Notes: generated from the sequence alone by a model not told the origin. Positions 48,320 to 56,593 are shown, counted from the stretch's first letter. The stretch: 64,000 bases of DNA from Methylovirgula sp. (GCF_037200945.1 NZ_JBBCGP010000001.1:744001-808000), one strand, 5' to 3'. A program made the numbers and translations.

Positions 48320-48564
48320 GGTAGTGCCTTCCGTAATGGGCCTTTGGGTGTCAATCCTCGTTTATCCATCCGCCGGTATCACGCTTCCGTCCGTGGTCGG
48401 CGTCTTGCCGCCACAAGATGACATCAGATGGAAAGTCGGAGCCGATCTCAGTTGCGCGCTCGAAGCGCAAGGCACTACACGGTTTTCCGACCTTCCGCGT
48501 CCCGGCGAAGGGACCTCGGAGAACGTCCTTACGGACTGTTCAATTCATCAACAACATTACGACT
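48320..48564 (-). ncRNA. Candidate bridge-RNA region of IS copy 1
   Basis: Same sequence as 54354-54598 (see that entry) in the opposite orientation. It lies downstream of the transposase and contains several stem-loops. Assignment is by analogy with IS1111-branch elements and is not proved. Confidence 0.45.
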
Positions 48565-49611
48565 TCATGCCGAAGCGGCGCCTTCCTCCCGGTTCCAGTG
48601 GAACTCGCTGCCATCGACCCACATGCGATGCAGGACAGTGGCCAGCTTGCGGGCCACAGCCACCAGCGCCCGCTTGGCGCCTCGCCGGCGGGCGACCATC
48701 ATCCCCCAGGCTTTCAGCGACGATGGCCGCGCCTTGAACAGCAGGACCAGGGCGGCTTCATAAAGGGTAGCACGCACCATAGCGTCGCCAGCCTTGGTGA
48801 TACCGCCGCTCACGTCCGTCTCGCCCGACTGGTATTTCCGCGGCGTCAGGCCGAAATGAGCGCCGACGGCACGCGATGATTTGAACCGCGCAGGATCGTC
48901 GATCGCCGAAGTAAAGGTCAGCGCCACCACCGGCCCAACGCCCGGTGCCGTCATCAACCGCCGACATATCCCGTCCTGCCGCACGATCGCCAGCAGTTGG
49001 CGGTGTAGCTTGGCGAACTCCGTCCGCAGCGCTTCCCGGCACCGCAACAGTGGCTCAATGACGCTTTCCAGCATCGCCTGGCCAGCGATCAGCTCATGCA
49101 CTCGGCCGGCGAATCCCAACCTGCTCGCCAGACCAACCTTCAAACCGAAGCCCCGCAACAGGCCGCGGATCGCGACCTCAATGTCGATCATCTTGCCGAG
49201 CAGCAGCTTGCGCGCCGTTAGCAGGACCCGCGTTTCCTGCGCCGGCAGCGACTTGCGATGCACTGAACGAAACCAGCCCATGCGCAGCAGCTGGGCAATG
49301 CCGCGGGCATCCTTCCGGTCGGTCTTCACCGTCATTGCCGAAAGGGCCGCCTTGACGTGCCGGGTTTCCAGCAAGACCACTTCGTAACCGGCATCCGTCA
49401 ACCCCGCGTGCAGCCACTGCGACAGCGGACCCGCCTCAAGCCCGATCCGGATTACAGGAAAAGCCAAGCCTGCAAACAGCGCCGCCAGCGCAGCCGGCTC
49501 GCTCGAGACCTTCGCCTCCCGGATGATCTGGCCTTTCTCGTCCACAATACACACGCTGCTCTGTTCCAACGAAACGTCGATCCCGGCATAATACTCCATG
49601 GCAGTCCTCAT
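48565..49611 (-). CDS. IS110-family DEDD transposase, copy 1
   Basis: Recombinase of 348 residues. The N-terminal RuvC-like DEDD domain has YAGIDVSLEQ (first Asp), RIGLEAGPLSQWL (Glu) and MTVKTDRKDARGIAQLL (the two Asp). The C-terminal Transposase_20 domain contains LMTAPGVGPVVALTF and GGITKAGDAMVRATLYEAA. IS110 enzymes recombine donor and target DNA under the guidance of a structured RNA. The translation is identical to copy 2 at 53307-54353. Confidence 0.93.
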   Translation of the reverse strand: MRTAMEYYAGIDVSLEQSSVCIVDEKGQIIREAKVSSEPAALAALFAGLAFPVIRIGLEAGPLSQWLHAGLTDAGYEVVLLETRHVKAALSAMTVKTDRKDARGIAQLLRMGWFRSVHRKSLPAQETRVLLTARKLLLGKMIDIEVAIRGLLRGFGLKVGLASRLGFAGRVHELIAGQAMLESVIEPLLRCREALRTEFAKLHRQLLAIVRQDGICRRLMTAPGVGPVVALTFTSAIDDPARFKSSRAVGAHFGLTPRKYQSGETDVSGGITKAGDAMVRATLYEAALVLLFKARPSSLKAWGMMVARRRGAKRALVAVARKLATVLHRMWVDGSEFHWNREEGAASA

Positions 49612-49856
49612 ACTGTTTGGGGCCGTAAGGACCCCGTTGATCTACACATCATCAGTATCGGGGACTGCCACCCCTACCGGCTAGAGCCAGTGCGCCGGCC
49701 CATTACGTCATCTCAGTTTGAATTTTAGAATTTAGGAGGCCCTCGGGCCGGGATTTGTCCGAGTTTTCGATGAACGGCGTGAACCGGGATGACAACGCGA
49801 ATTGTGCTTATGGAACCTTCGGATTTTCAGCATTTGCTTTTGAATACGAAGTTATT

Positions 49857-50264
49857 TTAAGCGAGTGTTGCCTTACGAGGTCGTCCGCCTTTTGCGCCGT
49901 TGGCGCGCGCGGCCGCCGCTTTGGCGGAAGACTTCGCCTGGCCGGCGAGCCGGGCCATATATACCTTGGTTCCGAAGATACCGGCCATGAGGCCCTGAAT
50001 CGAGATATCGGTGTCCAGGGCCTCCCAATGCAGGCCATAGCCGTGGCCCAGCATCTCGACAGCGGCGAGTTGGTCGTCTGTCGCCGTTTCCAAGCCCTGT
50101 ACCAGACGAGGGGGAAAGGAGAAGGTAGAGCCGTTGGTCAAATCAACCACTATCCGGCCTAGCCTGCGGTCATAGCGGGCTTTGGTCGCGCACGGCTCGT
50201 TCGCACGCGCGATCTTTCCACGCGCAAGCGCGGCGTCGATTACTGCGTCGGTCAACTCAGCCAT
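49857..50264 (-). CDS. DUF2442-domain protein
   Basis: Protein of 135 residues. The core KARYDRRLGRIVVDLTNGSTFSFPPRLVQGLE...MLGHGYGLHWEALDTDISIQGLMAGIFGT is a DUF2442 domain; the C-terminal 30 residues are Ala/Lys/Arg-rich (AKAAAARANGAKGGRPRK), suggesting nucleic-acid contact. Its start overlaps the end of the DUF4160 gene by 8 bp. DUF4160-DUF2442 pairs are frequent on plasmids and islands and look like toxin-antitoxin modules, but I know of no firm biochemical function. Confidence 0.85.
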   Translation of the reverse strand: MAELTDAVIDAALARGKIARANEPCATKARYDRRLGRIVVDLTNGSTFSFPPRLVQGLETATDDQLAAVEMLGHGYGLHWEALDTDISIQGLMAGIFGTKVYMARLAGQAKSSAKAAAARANGAKGGRPRKATLA

Positions 50265-50496
50265 GTATCTTGGTCCATCTTTCCAAAAACAACATTTGGT
50301 GCTCGGTCACGATCCGCATGGCGCGGCGCACGTCGTTGCGCTTCATGTTATCCGCCCAAATCAGCTCCGGATCGCCATCGGGCCCGATGAGGTTGATCTT
50401 GGCTTGGCCATCACCAAAGACATGGACATGGGCTGGCTCATGGTCGTCTACGAAGATCACGACTTGCAGTCCGTTTCCACGATAGATCGTGACCAT
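50257..50496 (-). CDS. DUF4160-domain protein
   Basis: Protein of 79 residues matching DUF4160: an N-terminal VTIYRGNGLQVVIFVDDHEPAHVHVFGDGQAKINL with the conserved HEPAHVHV motif, then NMKRNDVRRAMRIVTEHQMLFLERW. It lies directly upstream of and overlaps the DUF2442 gene. The conserved His-x-His could be catalytic or metal-binding. Interpretation as one half of a two-gene addiction-like module is inference from the pairing. Confidence 0.88.
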   Translation of the reverse strand: MVTIYRGNGLQVVIFVDDHEPAHVHVFGDGQAKINLIGPDGDPELIWADNMKRNDVRRAMRIVTEHQMLFLERWTKIHG

Positions 50497-50576
50497 AGTA
50501 ATATAACCTATCCAGTTGGGTTTTCAACCTCGATTGGTCCCTAGCGGGGCGGTCCAGCTCGACTATTTGGTTCGGG

Positions 50577-51476
50577 CTATGGTGGTGCTGGCGCTTGTTT
50601 TTTATACGGTCCACGTGGTGCTGGTGGCGGTGCTATGGCGTCCATACGGGCGATGACTTCTTCCCATGACCAAAGGTGGTCTGCGATGCCGGCGGCCATG
50701 GCGGGGGAGACTCGGAGGGTTTTGTGAATCCGGATGAAGTTGTAATGCACGAAGCCTACGGCCAGCGCATTGATGTGGTTTTCGATTTTCTTGCTGAAAG
50801 CGTTTGTCAGGCGGGTGAAACGGCGCAGAGACATGCGTATGGTCAGGTTATGCCGTTCGACCATGGACGTAGAGATGTGGTCAGGATCAGGTGATCCTTC
50901 GATCCTTTTGCGCTCGGCGGCGACGATTTGCGCCGGGCTGTAGCGCGCCTCGCCTTTGGAGGCGGGGGCCTCTCCGTAGATCTTCACGAGCTGGGCGTAA
51001 TCAATGTCGGCGCCGAAGGCATCTTCGACTGCCTGAAGGTAGGCGTGATAGCCGTCCGTGGTCAGTTGCACGCGATTGGCGAGACGGTTTTTCAGGTCAT
51101 CGATCAGAACGCTGGCCGCTGTGGCGGAGCGGTCTCCGACAAACCAAGAGATCAGCAGCTTTGTTTGCGGGTCAATCGCAGTCCATGTCCAGACATCGCC
51201 TGCCTCTGGAGGCGGGCTTTTAGCCGTGGCAACTTTCTTCTGTTTGGCATAGCAGAATGACCAAATTTCATCGCACTGTACGCGCTGAGCGCGGACGTTC
51301 CTGATTCCCTGGTCGTGGATGGTGATACATGCTTGGCCGGCTTCTCGCGGGAGCTTGTCGACGGTGTTTGGGCTAACGTCGAGGACGCGCCCAATCGATC
51401 GCATCGATGATCCCTCGACAGTGAGTTGAAGAATTTTGACGCGCGATGCGAGAGGCAGATGGTTCATGGCGGTCAA
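50577..51476 (-). CDS. IS1-like DDE transposase
   Basis: Protein of 299 residues in one frame. An N-terminal helix-turn-helix ([33 protein letters not shown]) leads to a DDE core with [15 protein letters not shown] (first Asp), [14 protein letters not shown] (second Asp) and [29 protein letters not shown] (Glu), which is the IS1-family (ISMhu11-like) pattern. No terminal inverted repeats could be recognised around it, so it may be a remnant or have degenerate ends. Confidence 0.85.
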   Translation of the reverse strand: MTAMNHLPLASRVKILQLTVEGSSMRSIGRVLDVSPNTVDKLPREAGQACITIHDQGIRNVRAQRVQCDEIWSFCYAKQKKVATAKSPPPEAGDVWTWTAIDPQTKLLISWFVGDRSATAASVLIDDLKNRLANRVQLTTDGYHAYLQAVEDAFGADIDYAQLVKIYGEAPASKGEARYSPAQIVAAERKRIEGSPDPDHISTSMVERHNLTIRMSLRRFTRLTNAFSKKIENHINALAVGFVHYNFIRIHKTLRVSPAMAAGIADHLWSWEEVIARMDAIAPPPAPRGPYKKQAPAPP

Positions 51477-51557
51477 TTTGATAAGTATTTGAATTAACGG
51501 CGGCTTATACAGAACATAAAGAGAACATTTAGGAGAGTCAATTTTGAGTTTTCGTTC

Positions 51558-51800
51558 TCATCTATACGCCGGGCTCATAATCGGTCTGTCAGATTTGCTT
51601 TGTTCGATGATGCATTCTTTGTAGGTCGTGGGCAGTTTCGGCATCATCTTTTCGTAGCCAATAATAGTCATGACATGAATGGTGGGCTCCTTCGCGCAGC
51701 GGACGATTACGATCGAGAACTCGGGGGTGAGATTGTATTCCTTGGCGAATTCGCGCGCGACTTGGCAAATGTCCTCATGGTCCATTAGTTGGGCTGACAT
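51558..51800 (-). CDS. Small protein overlapping a serine protease gene, unknown function
   Basis: Protein of 80 residues, acidic at the N-terminus (SAQLMDHEDICQVAREFAKEYNLTPEFSIVIVRCAKEPTIHVMTIIGYEKMM). It starts inside the 3' end of the protease gene (26-bp overlap), with GGAG just upstream, so translation is coupled. The predicted order helix, two beta strands, helix gives a compact alpha/beta domain. The family is not recognised. Tight coupling suggests a partner or inhibitor of the protease. Confidence 0.65.
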   Translation of the reverse strand: MSAQLMDHEDICQVAREFAKEYNLTPEFSIVIVRCAKEPTIHVMTIIGYEKMMPKLPTTYKECIIEQSKSDRPIMSPAYR

Positions 51801-52896
51801 TATGATCTCCTACGAGAGTGACGCCGAGGCGGTCTAAGACCACCTCAATCGGCATGACGTGAGTGATCATAGTGCGAGGCGATATGGCGAAGACGATTCC
51901 AACGGCTTCCAAGGTGCCGTTGTTGTCACGTACAACGAGAGAGCCAGAGTCCCCAGGGAGCGCGAAGGGCTTCCCGCTGCTGTCATCAGTGATTGCAAAC
52001 ATGTCATTGAAGTAGATTGAGCTGGTGAAGTCTGGGTCTTTGATACGTACCTCAAATTCGCCGCCCGCTTTTCCGAAAAGCCATCCGCTCGTTAGGCCGG
52101 TTGTTCGTCCAACTTTCTTGACTTTGACGTTTGGCAGATCTCGTTTGAATAGGTCTGCTGTGTTCGCGATTTTTGTCGGCGTGTCGTAGTGATGACCCTG
52201 AAACGATGTGACGGAGTTTTCGTTCTTTATGCGAAATATTGCTAGGTCGAGGTTGTCTTCGATCGATACGTTATCGGAGGTCCCGGGCGTCCAGGCGATT
52301 CCGCGGGTATGATGGCCTATTACGAATGGGTCTATGTTTTCCGGGCTGACGTCCATTAGGCCGGGCCCGAGAATTGGCATTCCGACTCTGTTATGGCTGA
52401 ATAGGCCCGTCACATGATTGTTCGTCAGGCCGTAAAGAACATCGTCCTTTTGGACCAGACATCCCACTGTTCCTGTGGCGATCTTGTTTGCGATTGAGAT
52501 TGAGGATCCGCACGGGTAGTAGCCATGGCGAAGAGCGTTAGCATGGCTAAATAATATGCTCGCAGTTGGGAAGGCTATCTGCGGCGTCTTAATTTCATGA
52601 TATCGGATGGCGTGGTTGCTTGCCGTTCCAGTTGGGAGGCTATCTTTCTCCCTTGTCTTTGGAAATTTTTCGAGGCCGACTCGGATTTCTCTGAGTCCGG
52701 GAGCCACGCATACAATGTTGACTTTACACTGCCTGAGCGTATTGAGCGCGCCGGTGAGATCAAGGTTGATTGGAACTAGCTTTAGTGGCCTTGGGGATGC
52801 TTCTTCTTTGGATATATCCGAAGCTGTCGAGGCTGGAATTTCGCCTGTACGAACCCATTGCTGGAACGCCCGTGCTTCCCGCCAGATTTGATCCAT
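51775..52896 (-). CDS. Trypsin-like serine protease (chymotrypsin fold)
   Basis: Protein of 373 residues from the ATG at 52896. There is no signal peptide, so it is cytoplasmic. The catalytic triad is visible: His161 in LTNNHVTG, Asp217 in EDNLDLAIF and Ser317 in LPGDSGSLVV. The GRTTGLTSG segment before the Ser belongs to a bacterial group of intracellular trypsin-like proteins. The first 90 residues (ARAFQQWVRTGEIP, NLDLTGALNTLRQ) form an extra N-terminal domain. Cytoplasmic trypsin-like domains frequently act as effectors in bacterial conflict systems. The GC content looks below that of the chromosome, fitting acquisition by transfer. Confidence 0.83.
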   Translation of the reverse strand: MDQIWREARAFQQWVRTGEIPASTASDISKEEASPRPLKLVPINLDLTGALNTLRQCKVNIVCVAPGLREIRVGLEKFPKTREKDSLPTGTASNHAIRYHEIKTPQIAFPTASILFSHANALRHGYYPCGSSISIANKIATGTVGCLVQKDDVLYGLTNNHVTGLFSHNRVGMPILGPGLMDVSPENIDPFVIGHHTRGIAWTPGTSDNVSIEDNLDLAIFRIKNENSVTSFQGHHYDTPTKIANTADLFKRDLPNVKVKKVGRTTGLTSGWLFGKAGGEFEVRIKDPDFTSSIYFNDMFAITDDSSGKPFALPGDSGSLVVRDNNGTLEAVGIVFAISPRTMITHVMPIEVVLDRLGVTLVGDHNVSPTNGP

Positions 52897-52934
52897 AGCC
52901 ACCCCCAAGTTTAAGGTGGCTTAATTGATGCTGG

Positions 52935-53162
52935 TTAACGATCGATCGGCGTAGGTTTGGTTCGCAGGAACTTTGCGGTCTGGGATTTCGCTGCGTCTTT
53001 CTTTTCTGACGCTATTGCCCGGGCGCTCTCTGTCGCTTCATCGCTTTCGCCTGTGGCGATCCGGACCACGGCGGCTGCAGCTGCGACCGGGTCATTCGGC
53101 CGGTATTGTCCTTTGGGGCCTCTGGGCATATCAGGCTGTCCGAATCTGTTCACAATAGGCAT
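52935..53162 (-). CDS. Small basic protein next to IS copy 2, unknown function
   Basis: Protein of 75 residues from the ATG at 53162 (AGAAGAAG upstream). It begins with PIVNRFGQPDMPRGPKGQYRP, then an Ala-rich helix (NDPVAAAAAVVRIATGESDE) and ends basic. The gene starts 34 bp from the edge of IS copy 2, so its native promoter has probably been lost or replaced by the IS. It lies just upstream of the protease gene on the same strand and may be the first gene of that unit. Confidence 0.55.
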   Translation of the reverse strand: MPIVNRFGQPDMPRGPKGQYRPNDPVAAAAAVVRIATGESDEATESARAIASEKKDAAKSQTAKFLRTKPTPIDR

Positions 53163-53306
53163 GTTCTTCTTCTGGGGGCGTAAATCAATTTGAATTTCAA
53201 ACTGAGATGACGTAATGGGCCGGCGCACTGGCTCTAGCCGGTAGGGGTGGCAGTCCCCGATACTGATGATGTGTAGATCAACGGGGTCCTTACGGCCCCA
53301 AACAGT

Positions 53307-54353
53307 ATGAGGACTGCCATGGAGTATTATGCCGGGATCGACGTTTCGTTGGAACAGAGCAGCGTGTGTATTGTGGACGAGAAAGGCCAGATCATCCGGG
53401 AGGCGAAGGTCTCGAGCGAGCCGGCTGCGCTGGCGGCGCTGTTTGCAGGCTTGGCTTTTCCTGTAATCCGGATCGGGCTTGAGGCGGGTCCGCTGTCGCA
53501 GTGGCTGCACGCGGGGTTGACGGATGCCGGTTACGAAGTGGTCTTGCTGGAAACCCGGCACGTCAAGGCGGCCCTTTCGGCAATGACGGTGAAGACCGAC
53601 CGGAAGGATGCCCGCGGCATTGCCCAGCTGCTGCGCATGGGCTGGTTTCGTTCAGTGCATCGCAAGTCGCTGCCGGCGCAGGAAACGCGGGTCCTGCTAA
53701 CGGCGCGCAAGCTGCTGCTCGGCAAGATGATCGACATTGAGGTCGCGATCCGCGGCCTGTTGCGGGGCTTCGGTTTGAAGGTTGGTCTGGCGAGCAGGTT
53801 GGGATTCGCCGGCCGAGTGCATGAGCTGATCGCTGGCCAGGCGATGCTGGAAAGCGTCATTGAGCCACTGTTGCGGTGCCGGGAAGCGCTGCGGACGGAG
53901 TTCGCCAAGCTACACCGCCAACTGCTGGCGATCGTGCGGCAGGACGGGATATGTCGGCGGTTGATGACGGCACCGGGCGTTGGGCCGGTGGTGGCGCTGA
54001 CCTTTACTTCGGCGATCGACGATCCTGCGCGGTTCAAATCATCGCGTGCCGTCGGCGCTCATTTCGGCCTGACGCCGCGGAAATACCAGTCGGGCGAGAC
54101 GGACGTGAGCGGCGGTATCACCAAGGCTGGCGACGCTATGGTGCGTGCTACCCTTTATGAAGCCGCCCTGGTCCTGCTGTTCAAGGCGCGGCCATCGTCG
54201 CTGAAAGCCTGGGGGATGATGGTCGCCCGCCGGCGAGGCGCCAAGCGGGCGCTGGTGGCTGTGGCCCGCAAGCTGGCCACTGTCCTGCATCGCATGTGGG
54301 TCGATGGCAGCGAGTTCCACTGGAACCGGGAGGAAGGCGCCGCTTCGGCATGA
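53307..54353 (+). CDS. IS110-family DEDD transposase, copy 2
   Basis: Identical in sequence to the 348-residue transposase at 48565-49611 (DEDD domain followed by Transposase_20). The ATG at 53307 codes MRTAMEYY; the Met at 53319 is an alternative. The 111-bp leader contains the hairpin GGGGTCCTTACGGCCCC just before the start, which may limit expression from read-through. Confidence 0.93.
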   Translation: MRTAMEYYAGIDVSLEQSSVCIVDEKGQIIREAKVSSEPAALAALFAGLAFPVIRIGLEAGPLSQWLHAGLTDAGYEVVLLETRHVKAALSAMTVKTDRKDARGIAQLLRMGWFRSVHRKSLPAQETRVLLTARKLLLGKMIDIEVAIRGLLRGFGLKVGLASRLGFAGRVHELIAGQAMLESVIEPLLRCREALRTEFAKLHRQLLAIVRQDGICRRLMTAPGVGPVVALTFTSAIDDPARFKSSRAVGAHFGLTPRKYQSGETDVSGGITKAGDAMVRATLYEAALVLLFKARPSSLKAWGMMVARRRGAKRALVAVARKLATVLHRMWVDGSEFHWNREEGAASA

Positions 54354-54598
54354 AGTCGTAATGTTGTTGATGAATTGAACAGTCCGTAAGGACGTTCTCC
54401 GAGGTCCCTTCGCCGGGACGCGGAAGGTCGGAAAACCGTGTAGTGCCTTGCGCTTCGAGCGCGCAACTGAGATCGGCTCCGACTTTCCATCTGATGTCAT
54501 CTTGTGGCGGCAAGACGCCGACCACGGACGGAAGCGTGATACCGGCGGATGGATAAACGAGGATTGACACCCAAAGGCCCATTACGGAAGGCACTACC
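54354..54598 (+). ncRNA. Candidate bridge RNA in the non-coding end of IS copy 2
   Basis: 245 bp after the transposase with no gene but several stem-loops: GTCC-GTAA-GGAC (about 54382-54393), GTCCC-TTCGCC-GGGAC (about 54404-54419) and TTGCGC-TTCGA-GCGCGCAA (about 54447-54465). In IS1111-type elements the bridge RNA that pairs with donor and target DNA is encoded downstream of the transposase, and the subterminal repeats here agree with that branch. Exact RNA ends and guide loops cannot be set by eye. Confidence 0.45.
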
Positions 54599-54680
54599 CC
54601 ATTTACGCCGCGGCTTGCCTCAGGCAAACTTTTGCGGCACGTGCACGGCACGAATCAAAAACAGGCGGGAATTCATCGAC

Positions 54681-55556
54681 ATGGCTGGCGCCTGCACTGA
54701 AGGCCTCGATACTGGATTTGTCGCGCTGGGCTATGCCAAGGTCGGTTTTCTCGGCATCATCCAAGGCATTACGGAGCTTTTGCCGGTCTCCTCGACGGCG
54801 CATATGCGCATTGTCCCCGCCCTGCTCGGGTGGCGCGACCCCGGCTCGGCCTTTTCTGCCGCCATGCAGCTCGCTGCACTTGCCGCCGTCGTCAGCTATT
54901 TCTGGGCCGACGTGAAGGGCATCTCCGAGGGCGCGGTCGCAGCAGTGAAACGTCGCGATTACGAGGATTGGTCACTGCGTTTCTGCGTCTGGATCGTGCT
55001 CGCGACGCTGCCGATCATCATCGCGGGCTCGTTGCTCTCAAAACTTCTGAATACCTGCAATTCGCCGCTGCGCTCGCTTGCCGCGATCGGCGTCGCCTAT
55101 ATCGTCATGGGGGCGCTGCTTGCCGTTGCGGAAGTCTATTCGCGGCACAAACGCACGCTCGATCATGTCGATCTGAAGGACGCGATGATCGTCGGCCTTG
55201 CCCAATGCGGTGCGCTCATCCCAGGCGTTTCCCGCTCCGGCTCAACCTTCACCGCAGCGCTTTTCCGCGACCTCGAACGCACCGAAGCGGCGCGCTTTTC
55301 CTTCCTGCTCGGGATCCCGGCCATTGCCGCGGCGGGGATCAAAGAACTTTACGAATTGCATAAGGCGCATCTCGACGCCCACGGCTGGTCGATCCTCGCC
55401 TTTGGTCTCGTCGTCGCGTCAATTTCAGCCTTCATCGCGATCTGGGGCCTCCTGCGTATCCTCGAACGCTTCGCGTCCTGGCCGTTCGCTATCTATCGGG
55501 TCTTGCTCGGCATTTTTCTGCTCGTCGCAGTCGCCGCCCATTGGCTGCCGAATTAA
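54681..55556 (+). CDS. uppP: Undecaprenyl-diphosphatase UppP (BacA)
   Basis: Membrane enzyme of 291 residues from the ATG at 54681 that dephosphorylates undecaprenyl diphosphate, recycling the lipid carrier for peptidoglycan and polysaccharides. The two active-site motifs are GIIQGITELLPVSSTAH and ALIPGVSRSGSTFTAALF. Seven to eight hydrophobic helices are visible. The frame extends upstream into the IS end but without a ribosome site there. The IS edge 82 bp upstream may have changed its promoter. Confidence 0.95.
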   Translation: MAGACTEGLDTGFVALGYAKVGFLGIIQGITELLPVSSTAHMRIVPALLGWRDPGSAFSAAMQLAALAAVVSYFWADVKGISEGAVAAVKRRDYEDWSLRFCVWIVLATLPIIIAGSLLSKLLNTCNSPLRSLAAIGVAYIVMGALLAVAEVYSRHKRTLDHVDLKDAMIVGLAQCGALIPGVSRSGSTFTAALFRDLERTEAARFSFLLGIPAIAAAGIKELYELHKAHLDAHGWSILAFGLVVASISAFIAIWGLLRILERFASWPFAIYRVLLGIFLLVAVAAHWLPN

Positions 55557-55729
55557 GTGGCGGGCGCTGCCGTAGGCCGCAAGGTCTGGTGCCAGGGGGC
55601 GTCACCCGACAAATTTTTTGCCGCCCTTCACGCCCCCAAACGGCATCACGGTGGCGATGCGCGCCCGTTTGACTAGGCTGGCGCAAACTGGTCTACATCC
55701 GCGTCCGTTTGGGGTTTCACAGAGCCAAT

Positions 55730-56593
55730 ATGACTGACGCCGCCATCAAAAAGCCGGGCTCCGGCATCGCTGGAGAATTTGCTGAAAGTCTCGGCCTCAT
55801 CACGCCGCTGGAACGGGCCTGGCATTTCCGCGAATTGATCCGCGCCGTCGTGCGCCGCGAGCTGATGGCGCGCTTCAGCGGCTCGATCCTCGGCTGGATG
55901 TGGGCGATCTTCGGACCGCTGCTGATGCTGTCGGTCTACACCGTCATCTTCTCGCATGCGGTCGGCATCCGGGCTTCGACCGCTTCGCATGGCGTCGCAA
56001 ACTATTCGCTGAACATTTTCGTCGGCCTCATCATGTTCAACCTGTTCAGCGAATTGGCCTACCGCGCGCCCGGCCTGCTGCACGAGCATGTGAACTTCAT
56101 CAAGAAGTCGATTTTCCCGAGCGAGACGCTGGCCTGGATCGCGGCGATCCGCGCGCTCGTCTATGCCGGAATCAGCTTTTGTGTCCTGCTGTTTTTCGAA
56201 CTTCTCATCACGCACTGGATACCGCCGACGATTCTGCTGCTGCCTTTCGTCATCGTGCCATTCTTCCTTTTCCTGATCGGCGCGTCGTGGTTTTTGATGG
56301 CGCTCGGCTCGTTCACGCGCGACGTGATGCATTTGATGGCATCGATCGTCCCGGTGTTCATGTTCGCCACACCGATCTTTTATTCGTTTGATGACGTCCC
56401 GCCGGTGCTCCGCGTCATTCTCCGCGTTAATATCGTCGGCGATTATGTCGAGCTGATGCGCGATATTGTTCTGCTCAACCGGATCCCAAATCCTTGGCTC
56501 TATCTGGGGACTGTCATTGTCTCACTCCTCGTCTTCCGTTCCGCCTACCGATTCTACATGCGATACAAGAATGTCTTCGTCGACATCATCTGA
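55730..56593 (+). CDS. ABC-2 type polysaccharide/O-antigen exporter permease
   Basis: Membrane protein of 287 residues from MTDAAIKKPG. The Wzm/KpsM-like pattern is clear: an amphipathic region (LERAWHFRELIRAVVRRELMARFSGSILG) and then six helices, including GWMWAIFGPLLMLSVYTVIFS and IMFNLFSELAYRAPGLLHEHVNF. It forms the channel for exporting a lipid-linked polysaccharide, or a similar glycan, across the inner membrane. Its 3' end overlaps the ATPase gene by 23 bp. Confidence 0.92.
   Translation: MTDAAIKKPGSGIAGEFAESLGLITPLERAWHFRELIRAVVRRELMARFSGSILGWMWAIFGPLLMLSVYTVIFSHAVGIRASTASHGVANYSLNIFVGLIMFNLFSELAYRAPGLLHEHVNFIKKSIFPSETLAWIAAIRALVYAGISFCVLLFFELLITHWIPPTILLLPFVIVPFFLFLIGASWFLMALGSFTRDVMHLMASIVPVFMFATPIFYSFDDVPPVLRVILRVNIVGDYVELMRDIVLLNRIPNPWLYLGTVIVSLLVFRSAYRFYMRYKNVFVDII

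Larger units (their letters stand above)
48320..49722 (-). mobile_element. IS110-family (IS1111-like) insertion sequence, copy 1
   Basis: 1,403 bp, bounded by the points where identity to copy 2 stops. It holds one transposase gene (48565-49611). Subterminal inverted repeats CGTAATGGGCC lie at 48332-48342 and 49697-49707, a feature of the IS1111 branch. The transposase-downstream end (48320-48564) is 245 bp non-coding, the other end 111 bp. Confidence 0.85.
53196..54598 (+). mobile_element. IS110-family (IS1111-like) insertion sequence, copy 2
   Basis: 1,403 bp in the orientation opposite to copy 1, with matching length and identical translations in several frames, so the two are nearly or fully identical in sequence. 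Subterminal inverted repeats CGTAATGGGCC are at 53211-53221 and, inverted, at 54576-54586. The right end lies 82 bp upstream of uppP. Confidence 0.85.
48313..54605. mobile_element. IS110-bounded composite island with 7-bp flanking direct repeats
   Basis: The two apparently identical IS110-family copies (48320-49722 and 53196-54598) point towards each other's outer ends as inverted repeats around 3.47 kb of cargo. The heptamer CCATTTA occurs at 48313-48319 and again at 54599-54605 in the same orientation, immediately outside the two outer IS ends. That is what a target-site duplication around the whole unit would look like. The cargo looks lower in GC than the chromosome. IS110 elements normally make no target duplication, so the mechanism is open. 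Confidence 0.7.

Noticed and set aside
52935..53561. A 208-residue protein running from IS copy 2 into the cargo
   Set aside because: The upstream two thirds is the antisense strand of the transposase gene and occurs also in copy 1; only the last 75 residues have a ribosome site.
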